Program-made: the position numbers and the translations under genes
NCBI RefSeq assembly: GCF_019399895.1
Contig: NC_091882.1
Coordinates: 2,976,001-3,040,000, forward strand
Direction of reading: 5' to 3'
Source of the DNA: Cardiocondyla obscurior
Lineage: Eukaryota; Arthropoda; Insecta; Hymenoptera; Formicidae
DNA: 64,000 nucleotides
Part shown: one piece after another, positions 52,904-63,699 of the stretch
Numbering within the stretch: the first letter of the stretch is position 1
Layout: each line of letters starts with the position of its first letter
Notes under the pieces: model-generated
Told to the model about the DNA's origin: nothing
What the model saw: the letters and a program-made list of their open reading frames with translations, nothing else
Databases searched by the model: none

Positions 52904-53896
52904 TGACAGAGTTTTGCCACGCGGCCGGAGATTCCGTCGAACACGGTTTGTCCCGCGGGCGTAAATCAGAATCGATATGCGCGTTGTATATCCGTACCGG
53001 GAGTGACATGTCCGTCAATTTCCAGCGGCGCGACACGACCGGCGGGGTTGAGCGCGGCGAACGTTGTGCGAAAATCAGCCGTCGGCGTCGCGTTTCTATT
53101 TGCGAGGCCGACGTAAACGCTGCCGGCGGCAGGAATCGCGTGTGCCCGACCGGCGAAATATCTCCGGCCGACCGATATTTCTATAAACATCGCGCCCGAG
53201 CGGTACGGCCGACGTTAATTGAACCGTCTGCAATTGCTTTTATATCCTCGACTGCGCCTCGTCGCGCTTCGAGGTGCACGGAGGGGGAGGAAGGGAGATG
53301 CATTTTTCCGCGGCGTCCGCGCGCATTCGGCCGCGGAATTACATCGATTTCTGAAACGAAACGCGGAAGCGATACGCTCTCTGCCGGTCGGTGTTACGCG
53401 CGGACTGTTACATCGCGCCGAACTCCGGGGCTGATATTTTTGAAAAGCACCCACCGAGATACCGAGCACGACGGGGCTCGTTAACACCTCGTCCGAAATC
53501 GTGACGCGTCAGCGAAACGGTCGCGCACCGTGTATTACAAACAGCTGGAGCGCTGCGCGAAATGTATGGATGGAAAAAAAAAAAATGTATATTTTCACGA
53601 CGCGAGACACGCCGCGCGTCGGATTTTATTTCGCGCCGCACAACTGCGAAGAGTGGATGAATTGAAATTAAATGTACGCCGTGCATATGCATGTCGGAAA
53701 AGAAAGAGCGTCGCGAAAATTTTCGGACACCTCTTTTTTTCTTTTTTTTTTTTTGGCCCTCCCTTCTGTAACCGACGTTTATTAAACATTAATTTCACGT
53801 ATTCGCCGACGGGATCCGAGCGCGGATCGTTAGTTAGCAGCATCCTCATCACTCAGTCATGTTATCGCGCTTGATCCACTCTCGTGTGGACTTAGG

Positions 53897-53979
53897 AGAC
53901 CGTGTCGTAGTTAGAATGCGAGTCCCCGGGCGTGTTTCGCGAACCGACTCGTAGTTGGAATGACAAGTCCCCGGACGTG
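53897..53979 (+). repeat. Direct repeat, two copies 44 bp apart
   Basis: Copy 1 (53897-53934) and copy 2 (53941-53979) match as GA(g)ACCG..TCGTAGTT(a/g)GAATG, then AGTCCCCGG(g/a)CGTG. They lie about 260 bases upstream of the second sbb coding exon. The short unit and good conservation suggest a recent duplication or paired binding sites. Confidence 0.6.
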
Positions 53980-54235
53980 CGAGACTATCTCAATCTAATT
54001 ACGAACGATACATTGTCTCTCGCGTCAGTCAATGTACAGTGACAATCTTTGATACCCATGTTATGTACCTACGCCCGACATGAAAGAGAGATTTAGCATC
54101 TCGATAGAAATGCACGATGATACGCGACCGAAATTCACGACGAAATTTAATATACTCGTCTATCTTAAGTGTTACTTATATGGAATTACGTCACGTTCTA
54201 TTCGCTGTTGCTTACGGTCAAACTTTGTATTACAG

Positions 54236-54359
54236 GACATGTCCGACGTGTGCGTTGGGACCAGCGTGGGGACTATTACGGAGCCGGAATGTTTGGGGCC
54301 CTGCGAGCCCGGCACCTCCGTCACCCTCGAGGGCATCGTTTGGCACGAGACCGAAGGAG
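54236..54359 (+). CDS. sbb: Scribbler/Brakeless, second coding exon (partial gene)
   Basis: This 124-base exon encodes 41 residues plus one base, from DMSDVCVGTSVG to WHETEG. The block ITEPE.LGPCEPGTSV..EGIVWHE is characteristic of ZNF608/ZNF609-type proteins and of fly sbb, where it follows the N-terminal region and precedes the segment that goes on toward the zinc finger. The acceptor TTTGTATTACAG and the donor GAG|GTAAGA fit consensus. The exon starts in phase 0, matching the end of the 12558-14312 exon, and ends in phase 1. The following exon must supply two bases first. It was not found before the right edge, so the gene continues outside the window. Recognition is from memory of the family. 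Confidence 0.85.
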
Positions 54360-57300
54360 GTAAGAAGCTCGTTACAGCTTAATTCGCCCATTTGCCTTCG
54401 CGGAGTTCTCTACCTCGGACCTCCGACCTTCTTGTTATCCCCTTAGCTCTCAACTTGGTAGAGGATTAGGTAGCGAAATTAATCTTGGAACGATAGCGCG
54501 GAGCATTGATTTTTTATTTTATTTTTTTTTTTTTTTAATTTTCTTTAGACGATTATAATTCCCGTGGGTGAAAAAAATCTCTTTCTCCTCGTTGGAAAGA
54601 AGAAAAAAAATGTATTTTTACGTAAATTGATTTCACATTAATTTTCGCAAGCTATCGTCGGTCTTTTTGTAACGCATTGTCATATCGCAGTTAATGAGTT
54701 CTCAATTAAAGATAAATTAAATAATATTAATTTAAAATGATAATTTTCCGTGTAATTTCGAATAATGTGTTTTCCATGCAAGAGTCAGACGAATACAAAA
54801 TGTAATTATAATTAATTCTATTTGATATCTGAAAAGAGCAGATAATATTTCCATTTTGTTGAAATTATTTAGTGATATTTTTCAGTAAATTATTTGCCGT
54901 TCTGTTTACCTTATTTCGCCAATAAAAATAATATATTTTTCTCTTTATTGGAAAAAACAAAAAAAAAAGCAAAACGTGTATTCTTGTACAAATTGCAACT
55001 CGTGCACTTAATTTATTTTCTCTTTTACGACGACAGTAATCAAAGGCATACATTTTTTTTTTTTTTTTCTGAAGCTAAATCAACAAACGACTTGCCCATT
55101 TTTCAACGATTCGTTGAGAGCACGAAAGATTTAACTACCACCGCCAGCGGGCGTCGGTGAAGTACGAAGAATTTGCATTTAGGTTATTAACGATTCATGC
55201 ACATTCCCAGTTACTCGCTTGTCAAATTTGCTTCCATCAAATTTGCCCCGTTATTGCCCGAGGCACCTCGGATAAAGTCATACACGGTGCTTATTGATTT
55301 ATCGAATTTCTGCAATTCCCCGGATAACAGTAATAACACTAATGGCACCGCATACAGAGTCTGCGTTATTATTATGGAAATAACCGTCGTAAGGGGACGT
55401 ATACGTGGCCGCATCTTCTATCGTTCAGCGTAAAATCACCGCGCGTCTACCGCCCACTTGTTTTTCCCGGGATATTAAGTAATATCGAGCATCGTTAGAG
55501 TTGCTATACATAAAATGATGCTCGCCGTTAGCCGCGCGCTCAAACGAGAAGAGCCGCGGCGAGAAACGGGAGATTTTCCCCCGCGATATAATAACCAACG
55601 ATAATTGCGCGAAAAAGGATTACGTCCGGCACTTTTCCGCGGCGGATAGAAAAATATTTATTCTCTCGTGACCGAACAACGTAATAATTTGTACGGCGTT
55701 TGGTTCAATTTACGTAATTAAACGTTATTTGCATCGCCACCGCGCGCGTTCTGTGCAAATCTTTTTATTGTCGTTCTTTTTTTTTTTCCCCTGATATTTC
55801 GTCAGTGATGCACGTAATGTCTGATAAATGTAATTGAATATAACGTCTCGAGCGTCAGACACGGCTTGATATGTTTTCCCAAGGATAGCCTTTTAATTTT
55901 TATCGCGCTCGAAGTGAACGCGAAGTTTTATCTGCCCTGTATTTGTCACATATTCACGTGACAAGTGTCATAGACGGGATAAAATGGCCAAATGGAGAGA
56001 GCTCAATAACGGAGACGTGAATAATGTATCTCGCGATAAATTTGAGAGATGGGTCGACATTATTGCGAAGATTCGAATAATAGACTAATTATACCAGCGG
56101 TTACCGTCCTTATCGCACCAGTCGGGGAGCGTAGACGAAGGTAAAACTTTTGTTCCGCGAATTAATATCACCCGGGACTTTTATCGTAACCTGATTTGCT
56201 TTTACGAATTACGATCGAGACTCACGGTTTTTTTCAGACTTGGCTCTCTAGCCGTCGAATGGTCCTAAAATAATGACCGACGGGATCGCGCGATCGGTTC
56301 TGCTCGTTGTAAGCAATATCGCAAACGCTACCGCCGTTGCATTTACGCGAATAAATAATAACCGCCGTTTCCATTGTGGTCTATCGATGGAATAAAAGTT
56401 GTATCGGCTCGTGTCGACTGAAAATAACTAGCACCGATGATCAATCAATCGTTTGCCCCGGGTAAACATTCGGAGAGCACCGATGTAATAGGAATAGCAC
56501 TCGATCGATCTTGTTGCTGCTCCAATGATTCGGGGTTATAAATATCCGTCCGATATTCCGCCGGTCGGAAAAGTCGGGTAAATAAAAGCGCGTTGCAAGC
56601 CCGACATCATTATTTCGTTTGAGATCGATCGATTGTGATTCCAATACACGTATAACAAAGAGAGAGAAAGAGAGAATGAGAGTACCGGAACTTTGCACTA
56701 TATTCGTATCTTTTAATTGGCTTTCTTGAGAAATCTTTTGTCATTTATTTATTTATATATTATTTTTTCTTTCTTTCTTTTTTTATTTTATATCCTCAAT
56801 AAAACTTTCTATCGCGCGGGAAAAGAATTAATGCTTTTCGCGCGATTGTCCGGACTAATTTGCCGCAACGTTACGCCGAAATATAGCACTGCCGCGTCTG
56901 TATTTTCACGAGTAATGAGTGTGATTAGAACAAACGCGGACAAACTACGTAATTGGATCGTCTGCAAGCTTATTAAGATCATTTCGACAGTTGAAGTAGC
57001 GGTAACTCGATAACGATCACGTTTGCGAAGTAATGCAGATTAATTTATCCGGGGTTTAAGCTTTCATGCTCGTTAGCATACGTTTCGCGAGCTTAACATC
57101 CGCCGTTGTTTTACGACCGGTGCGCGTCGCTAAAGCTGAATCGTTAATTCTCCAACTGCCGCCGCGCGGAAACGCACCAGCTATTGCGTGCGGAACAATG
57201 TAATAACGCCGAGTGTTGATAAAGAAAATATTTAAATATTTAAGACCATGTCCGTGCATGCACGAGGCTCCATAATGAACGTATTTTCTACGTGCCACTT

Positions 57301-58835
57301 ATTTCACGCTTTAATGAGAAAGTAACGCTCTTAATAAATTAATGCGACTCGCAGAATTAATCGACGATGTGTCGGGGGGGAAATGAAAATTTATATGGAG
57401 ATCAATAACACGTTTAAAACTTGTTTGACAAACTTATTTTTTTTCTTTTTTTTTTTTCTCCCTCCCGAGAGCCGCAATGGACGCTGGACGTGATAATTAA
57501 TAAGACATAAATTTACCGCACCGTTTCGATTCATACTCCCTGACTAATCCGACTTCGTCGTAATTTATTAACTAAAACGTCGCACATTATTTACGACGTG
57601 TGCGTTAAAGATAACGCTCGATGGCATCTCGATCGATTTTTCGTTATCTCCTCCGGCAATTACTACTCTGCGAGTTTATTAATGCTTTTTTTTTTTCCTT
57701 TTTTTTTTTTTCCCTCTTTATCATCGCGCGTATAATGAGCCGCGATATAACAATACGATACAATAATGCGCCGCGACTCGCACGCGAGATAAAACCGATG
57801 TACGTGAAATAAAATTAAAACAAAAGTGCCGGGAGACACTCGCCGGCGGAATAATTAATTCTATCGCGGGCGGGCATAATTAATACCAATTTCGCTAATA
57901 GACGAATCCCCCCCGGGGAGAAGTAGGCCTCCGCGAGGCGCCTCTATTCGCCGCATGCCACAGCGACGATTTTCTTCGTAATACGATTAAACCGATCTGC
58001 GGAAATTATAAAGAAAGGCCGCACGCTACGCGAGTTTGCACGCGAACACCTCGCCCGTTTCTCTTCGCCGCCGTTAACATTTCGTGACAAAACGCGACGG
58101 CAGCGCATAAAACACGCGTTCATGAATACAAATAAATTTCCACGATATACGTCGAGTTATTTAAAGCCTGTACGGAATACGCGAAGTTACTCCTCGCTCT
58201 CCGCAGCCCGAATACTTCGAAAGTACGATTTATATACTTCAACGGCGAGCCTCGAGGCAGCTACGCGAAACAATGTAACGAAGTGTGGCGCGCGTACGCG
58301 CGTAAGTATGCAAACGTTATAATTACGCTGAATGAAATCGATAAGGGGGTTCACCCTTCCCTCCCTCCCCCAGGTCCTCGCATGCGATACGCAAGACCTC
58401 GCCCGGCTTGACCGTTCGGGACAGGCCTGCAATTAGTTTCACCCGAATCCTCGAATTCTCGAGCTACACTCGGGCACACGCAACCGCATATACGGCTTTA
58501 TGCATGCCGTGCGGTAAGCCCCGCGTGCACACAAAAGCGCGTGTCTCTCGCACACACGCGACTACGACACAACATGGGTAAGGTAGCTTGTCAGACAGGT
58601 ATTATATGTAATGCCGCGGTCGTGGTTGTCGTCGGGTTAAACTACATCGTGACTCTCTGCCCGACTGCTCCTCTCCTTTCTACTCTTTGTCCCGCTCGCG
58701 CGCCTCTGTCTCACCCTAAGCCTCCCCTTTCACCCTCCGACTCCCCCCCGGTCTCTTTCTCTCGCGTGTTCCCTAAGCGCTTTTTCTGCCTTCTTCTTTG
58801 CACCCACCGCACCGTAGGGTCCACTTTATGATCGT

Positions 58836-58866
58836 TCCCCCGTCTCCCCTCCCCCCTCCGCCTTTC
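58836..58866 (-). other. C-rich block (G-quadruplex motif on minus strand)
   Basis: C-runs of 5, 4, 6 and 3 with loops of 4, 1 and about 9 bases. It ends a 200-base pyrimidine-rich stretch (58.66-58.87 kb). Confidence 0.35.
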
Positions 58867-59781
58867 CCTCGGAAGGCAGCCGAATCGAGTAGCTGTTTTT
58901 CACCGGCGGGATCCCTCTTCGCGAAGTAAGGATAAATGAACGGCCATTACGTGAGAGGAGCCAAACGCTTCCACGTCAAAACTGAGAAATGGAGTTCCAA
59001 AGTTTTCTAAAGGGGGAAAAATGCGCGCTACCGCCGCCGTAGACGGTAATTCGTCGGATTCTAATGTAAAGTTTAATCTACTTAATAAACGACCGTCTTG
59101 AAATGTAAGTGCCTCAAGTTCGAGGTAAATAAAACCGACGTTGGTGCCTCCGTACGAGAGCCGCGTTAAAAGCTCCGCTTGATTTGCGGGCGTGTATTTC
59201 TTAAGCTACTTTCCTATCGGTACCTCGGACATTTTTGCAAGGAGAGCGCAAAATTGAAGGGATAAGTCGCGTGATAAAATTGAACGCGCGGGTAAAAATC
59301 ACTTTTAACCAAACGTGAATCCTACGCAGCGATTATCGAAATACACGCGAAAAGAAATGTCCGCGATGTATTTAAATAACGTCGATGTAAGTAAACCTTT
59401 TTTATTTTACGGGGCGAATATTACGTTGCCGAATTGACGCGCGATTAGACCTTCGAGGGCATCTGCGAGGATGCGTTCTCTTTCCCAAGCTCTGCCCGTT
59501 ATCGAGGGAACAAACGGCGCGGCGAAGCTAGACACGAGAAGGGAGTTCGTAAATGGCCGTCTATAATGGCAGATTAGGAAGTCCATAAATTCGTCGAATT
59601 CCCAATTGAATGGCCGACCAATCTGTCCGAGCCTTGCTATCCATCTAAGTTTTATTACTTCGCCGTTCGCTGATATCCTGCTGCTACATTCTCCCTCCCC
59701 TTTCACCTCCGAGCCACGGTCCCTCCCCCTTCGCTCCTCACCTCCCGCGTCCCTTCAACTCCTCGCGTCGCCCTTCGCCTC

Positions 59782-59965
59782 CTTTCTTTCTCTCTTTCTC
59801 TCATTCGACTCACGACTCGTCCCGTCCTCCTCCACCTCTTTTCATCTCCTTGTTATTCCTCCACTCTTTACTCTCCCCGGCCGGTTCCATCTTCGACTCC
59901 CAGACGAGACGCGAGATAAAGTTCAGGAAAGAGAGAGCGAGAGAGAGAGAAAGAGAGATAGAAAG
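59782..59965. repeat. CT-rich / GA-rich inverted pair
   Basis: The pyrimidine arm at 59782-59802 and the purine arm at 59945-59965 are reverse complements at 20 of 21 positions, separated by 142 bases. The left arm lies in a pyrimidine-rich block from about 59690 to 59890. The arms could form a long stem in RNA or a triplex in DNA. They are simple sequence, so the match may not be selected. Confidence 0.5.
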
Positions 59966-61571
59966 AGAATTCTACCAGCATGTTATTATCGGCGAGAGAA
60001 ATAAAACCGCGACGGAATCCCGAGCACGTCTGTTCTGGTTTTCGCGGCCGCTGCCTCTCTTCGCGCCGCTTTGCTTTACGGCAAAGTCCATCCTCTACTG
60101 CCCTCCCCGTCCCGTCCGAACTTCCGTTCCGTCGAGACCTACCTCACGCCTAAGCTGCGAATCGCGATTACGTTTCAGAAACGCAGTAATCGCCCGGCTC
60201 GTGGAAATTTACGTACGAACGTACACCCCGCGAGTCCCGAGAAACTCGGTTTTATTCCGTACAACTGCCCGGGAGTTTTTGCAATCGAGAAACAGGATTT
60301 CGTCGTCGTGTTTTTCTCTCCGGTGAGCTTAATTCGCCGCGGAGTCCTTTATCGCTGGTCTTCAATTAAAGAGAAATAAACGCACGCCGGCATTTGCATC
60401 GGGCGAGAATCAATTTCATCCGAGTGTCCGGTGCTCGCGACGGTGCGCCGGCCGCGATATGCAAATCCGAAGGGGGGGAGTTGTGGGGGAGAAGGAACTC
60501 GTCGATTCGTATTCTTTGCGGCGTCTCGTGCTTATCGCGTGTTAACGAGACACGTCGTCGATCCCCGCTCGTAATAAAGCGCGTTAAAATCTCTCGGCTC
60601 GGAAATTTTCCCCGGGAAGCGGGAGCGATTAAAAGAGGGGCCGGACGATTTCTTTCGCGTGTACGCGAGCCACGCGCTCGGTAATTGCGTAAGGCGGTTC
60701 GACACGCGCGGATAAGCAAACGGAGTCAAACGAGTTGTATTTTCAGACCGCGTGCGCAACGACAATGACGACAACGACGCCCCGTGCTGCCTCCCCCCTC
60801 CCCCTCGATCGGCCCCGATTTACATCTCCCACTTTATAAACGCGGCACATTAATAATTCCGCGAAGCTAACAGGTTAATCTCCGGCAATAAATGTCATAC
60901 GCGCAAATGTGTAATTATGCGTGCGTGCACGTGTAACTAATGATCGCTGATCGGCCGACAGAAGTACTAAACCGCCGATAACGTGTATCGCAATAACACG
61001 CGTTTTCGTTACGTGTGGCAATAATACAATCGCCTTTAATCACGCCGAGAATTATCATTCTTTTATAAGCGATTTTACAGCTTTATTTTGTTTTAACATA
61101 TTCCTTTTTTTTTTTTTTTTCTTTCGAGTAACTTGCTCGATAAACTGAAGTAGAATATAATTAAGACTTTTATCATTCGAAGTACTTGAGATAAAAATAT
61201 AATTCTCGCAGTTGATAGAGGTGATTTTTTTGCTCGCTTTTATTATTTTCTTTTTGTTAGAATTTTTATTTAAGAAAAAAAGATGCGGAGATTTAATTGC
61301 TGTCGCGATCGCTACCGCTTTTCCGTGATAGTAATTCGTTATTTCGTTTCTTACTTTGTGTTGCGAGGGGAAATATAATCTTGATACTTATTATTTTTTA
61401 AGTTTTAAGTACTATTACTTTCTCGCGTGTAATGTACTTTTCCCTAAAATGCTTCGTTAAGGCGTTTAAAATACCAGGTATAATATATTCATACATCCGA
61501 AAGTAGGGGACGGGTTTTTCAGGGATCGAAAAATAATTAGGGACGCCAACTATGTCGCGAATAATTGAAAA

Positions 61572-61584
61572 AGACGAAACGTCT
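61572..61584. other. Hairpin AGACG-aaa-CGTCT
   Basis: Perfect 5-base arms with an AAA loop. It is a partial copy of the hairpin at 61842-61865, and the sequence to its left is also similar (ATGT..CG..GA(g/a)AAAGACGAAAC). The pair lies at the far end of the minus-strand array. Confidence 0.35.
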
Positions 61585-61761
61585 GTACCTGTGGCATTAT
61601 TGACTCAACACAGTTAATAATAATTCTCGACAGCTGCTCGTAATATCCTCGCATTGACTTAATTTTGACAGTCAATTTAGTTTAATTATTTTTATCTTTA
61701 TTATAATGCGATTAAGCGTTTAAATTATATTTTTTATTACGGCACGTAAACGAATTAATAA

Positions 61762-61897
61762 ACGATATTTATTATGAATCGGGAAGTCGATTACGGCGCA
61801 AGTAGTCAGTCGAAAATATCGACCACGCCGTATGTAACCGAGAAAGACGAAACTTAACGTCTTTCCATTTTCTAACTACACTACTTTTCTACTTCTA
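61762..61897 (-). other. Candidate last exon of minus-strand transcript
   Basis: It begins with the R1 sequence after acceptor CTGCATTGCAG. A minus-strand AATAAA lies at 61773-61768 and a second at 61702-61697, so the transcript could end soon after either. It contains a hairpin (61842-61865) whose sequence recurs outside the exon at 61572-61584. Confidence 0.35.
61842..61865. other. Hairpin GAAAGACG..CGTCTTTC
   Basis: Perfect 8-base arms with an 8-base loop (AAACTTAA), inside the candidate last exon. In RNA it would form an A/U-rich stem-loop near the 3' end. A role in processing is conjecture. Confidence 0.4.
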
Positions 61898-62062
61898 CTG
61901 CAATGCAGGCAACGAATTTACGAGTTGTAATAAATCGAGATAACGAGATTACGTGTAATAAAAATTTTTAATTCTACTACTTTTAATTAATATATCTAAA
62001 AACGTGGATTATTATTTTTTTTTTCGTAAATTCATCGCCTCGGTAAAGAAAAATCGACTCAC

Positions 62063-62120
62063 ATTTGATGCAACGCAGGCGGAGTTCAGCTACGAAGTCC
62101 AAAGAGGATACGATGATATT
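62063..62120 (-). other. Candidate exon 6 of minus-strand transcript
   Basis: A 58-base exon between acceptor TATGTTACAG and donor CAAAT|GTGAGT, homologous to exon 4. One frame is fully open (NIIVSSLDFVAELRLRCIK), which is unremarkable at this length. Confidence 0.4.
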
Positions 62121-62410
62121 CTGTAACATACAAATAGAAAACTTACATGAAAAACGTGCTTAAAATAATATCGATTTCAAATATAATTTAATTTCTATAC
62201 GCGATTTTAATTCATTCTTTCAAAATGATATTTAATGATATGATTATTCAAATGACTATTCGAAAAGATTTTCTAGAAGAAATAATTTTTTTTTTAATAA
62301 TACTTTAAATCTTTTCCTTCACAATTATTTTTCTAATTATTGTCGGGGTGATCGGTTGACTTGAATATACAAAAAAAATTGTTACTCTGATAATGAGAAA
62401 AGATATTTAC

Positions 62411-62761
62411 CTCAACGTTGCTCCACCGATGCCCGATGTCCATCCGGGACCTGCTCCTCCTCTCAGAACTCAGATCCATCCATGTGTCACTCGCGTCACT
62501 ACCGAGATTCGCGGATGCGCGCCCGGTTTGTCCACTAAATCTAATCGCGCGACACTGGCGGCACTCCCGTTTATAAAAATCTAACTATCTCCGGTCGCCC
62601 GACTTACTTATTCGAAATTCGCGAAACGACGAACCCCGACCGTGGTTCGTATATTCGATTAATCGGCGACGATACTTAAAATTCTTCTAAGAGCTGTAAC
62701 AAAACTACATAGATAAATAATGTCCAATCAATTAATATGAAAGCACTACTTTCTACTTCTA
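62411..62761 (-). other. Candidate exon 5 of minus-strand transcript
   Basis: A 351-base exon that starts with R1 after acceptor TATATTACAG and ends with R3 before donor GTTGAG|GTAAAT. Stops occur in every frame in its middle. It may be two fused exons, since exon 2 has the same R1-to-R3 order in 225 bases. Confidence 0.4.
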
Positions 62762-62914
62762 CTGTAATATATATAAATTGTTTTTTACGCGGGGAACGCG
62801 GTTGACGCGAAGTATCCGGTTTTATTAAATATAGATTCATTTTTATTAATTTTTTTTTAATGTTTAATATGATTTTCCCACCCGAATGTTATTTAAAAAA
62901 GACACACAACTCAC

Positions 62915-62949
62915 CGACCGATGACTGGCAGCGGAGTTGATGTAATAAT
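62915..62949 (-). other. Candidate exon 4 of minus-strand transcript
   Basis: A 35-base micro-exon between acceptor TTTGTTACAG and donor GGTCG|GTGAGT. It matches exon 6 around AACTCCGC and TCATC. Very short exons need strong sites, and both sites here are strong. Confidence 0.4.
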
Positions 62950-63111
62950 CTGTAACAAATAAATTAAAACATAATTAGTAAAGATCTCGACGTTCAGTTT
63001 AGATAAAAAAATTACTACGCGCTTCTAATCGATTTTTTAATTAAATAATGAAAAAATAAAGCTAATTGCTATTAAAACGAAATAGTAAGTAAAGCAAAAA
63101 GTTATCCTTAC

Positions 63112-63199
63112 CCAGGGGTTGCTCCGCTGGTGCAGGAAACCCTTCCTGGGCCTCCTCCTCCTCTCAGGATGTTGGATTGATTCTCTCTTGCATCTTCAT
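63112..63199 (-). other. Candidate exon 3 of minus-strand transcript
   Basis: This exon of 88 bases runs between acceptor ATGTTTAAG and donor CCCTGG|GTAAGG. One frame is open throughout (EDARENQSNILRGGGGPG, ending ATPG), but it is not the frame handed on by exon 2. It carries the R3 element. Confidence 0.4.
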
Positions 63200-63329
63200 C
63201 TTAAACATAAAAATTAGATTTATAATCAGATTTAAATTCTAGAGACGTTCAGCAAATTAATATTTGCAAAAAGAAATTAAAGCAATTTCAAAGAACAGAA
63301 TACTAATTTTATTTTAAAATGATACTTAC

Positions 63330-63554
63330 CACAACGTTGTCCGGTCGAAGCAAGATAGATGCCTTTTTTAGGCCTGCTCCTCCACTTAGAAGGGATCTCG
63401 TCCTCTGGTTTCTCGCAAAAAACACGTTCGAATAATCATCTCGGACTGATACATTTTTATTCACGGCCAGGTTGAAGCACCGGTGCCCAAAAGCCTTCTG
63501 GATCACTTCGTCTTCTGAGTTCTCGTGGTCTAGATCGCTTTCTCACTTCAGCTT
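63330..63554 (-). other. Candidate exon 2 of minus-strand transcript
   Basis: This exon of 225 bases runs between acceptor AAATTACAG and donor GTTGTG|GTAAGT. After a TGA at bases 10-12 it is open to the donor for about 71 codons, reading ESDLDHENSEDEVIQ, later FFARNQRTRSLLSGGAG, and ending RPDNVV. No ATG starts this frame inside the exon. Part of the peptide resembles the frame in exon 3 (DARENQSNILRGGGGPG). The sequence GATC..GTC-TCTG..TTCTCG also occurs twice within the exon on the + strand, an internal duplication. Confidence 0.45.
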
Positions 63555-63699
63555 CTGTAATTTAGATCACGTTCTATAATATTCGCCACGAAAATTTAGT
63601 ACTTTGATCGCGAATATTACTGCTTCGATGCTCGTGTATCGTCGCCCAACTACAAGCACGCGAATATGTCCCGGGGGAATAAGGAACAAGGTCACTCAC

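Larger units (their letters stand above)
14313..54235 (+). other. sbb: Giant first coding intron of sbb (39.9 kb)
   Basis: The intron runs from the donor GTGAGT (14313) to the acceptor TTTGTATTACAG (ending 54235). Both sites fit consensus and both flanking exons are in phase 0. No other protein gene is recognised inside. Open frames are short, occur on both strands and are compositionally driven. The intron is a patchwork of AT-rich sequence with T/A runs and CpG-rich pockets (about 20.0-20.7, 23.4-24.0, 29.5-29.9, 38.5-38.9, 45.0-45.8, 48.4-49.2 and 52.8-53.5 kb). Local structures are listed separately. Introns this long in developmental regulators usually hold enhancers, but none can be proved by eye. 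Confidence 0.8.
61568..63554 (-). repeat. Degenerate repeat family within the minus-strand transcript
   Basis: Three related element types recur. R3 is GAGGAGCAGG-like sequence about 50 bases before a donor, with CAACGTTG just before the GT in two copies (63330-63396, 63112-63175, 62411-62470). R2 is the short exon with AACTCCGC..TCATC (62915-62949, 62063-62120). R1 is acceptor plus TAGAAGTAGAAA-GTAGTG (62743-62761, 61879-61897; weaker at 63538-63554). The minus-strand order R1-R3, R3, R2, R1-R3, R2, R1 suggests duplication of an exon pair with later divergence. Confidence 0.55.

Noticed and set aside
52867..53484. 205-codon + strand open frame
   Set aside because: CpG-rich pocket with long frames on the opposite strand as well; Arg/Gly/Ser-rich product with no domain, and no splice or promoter support.
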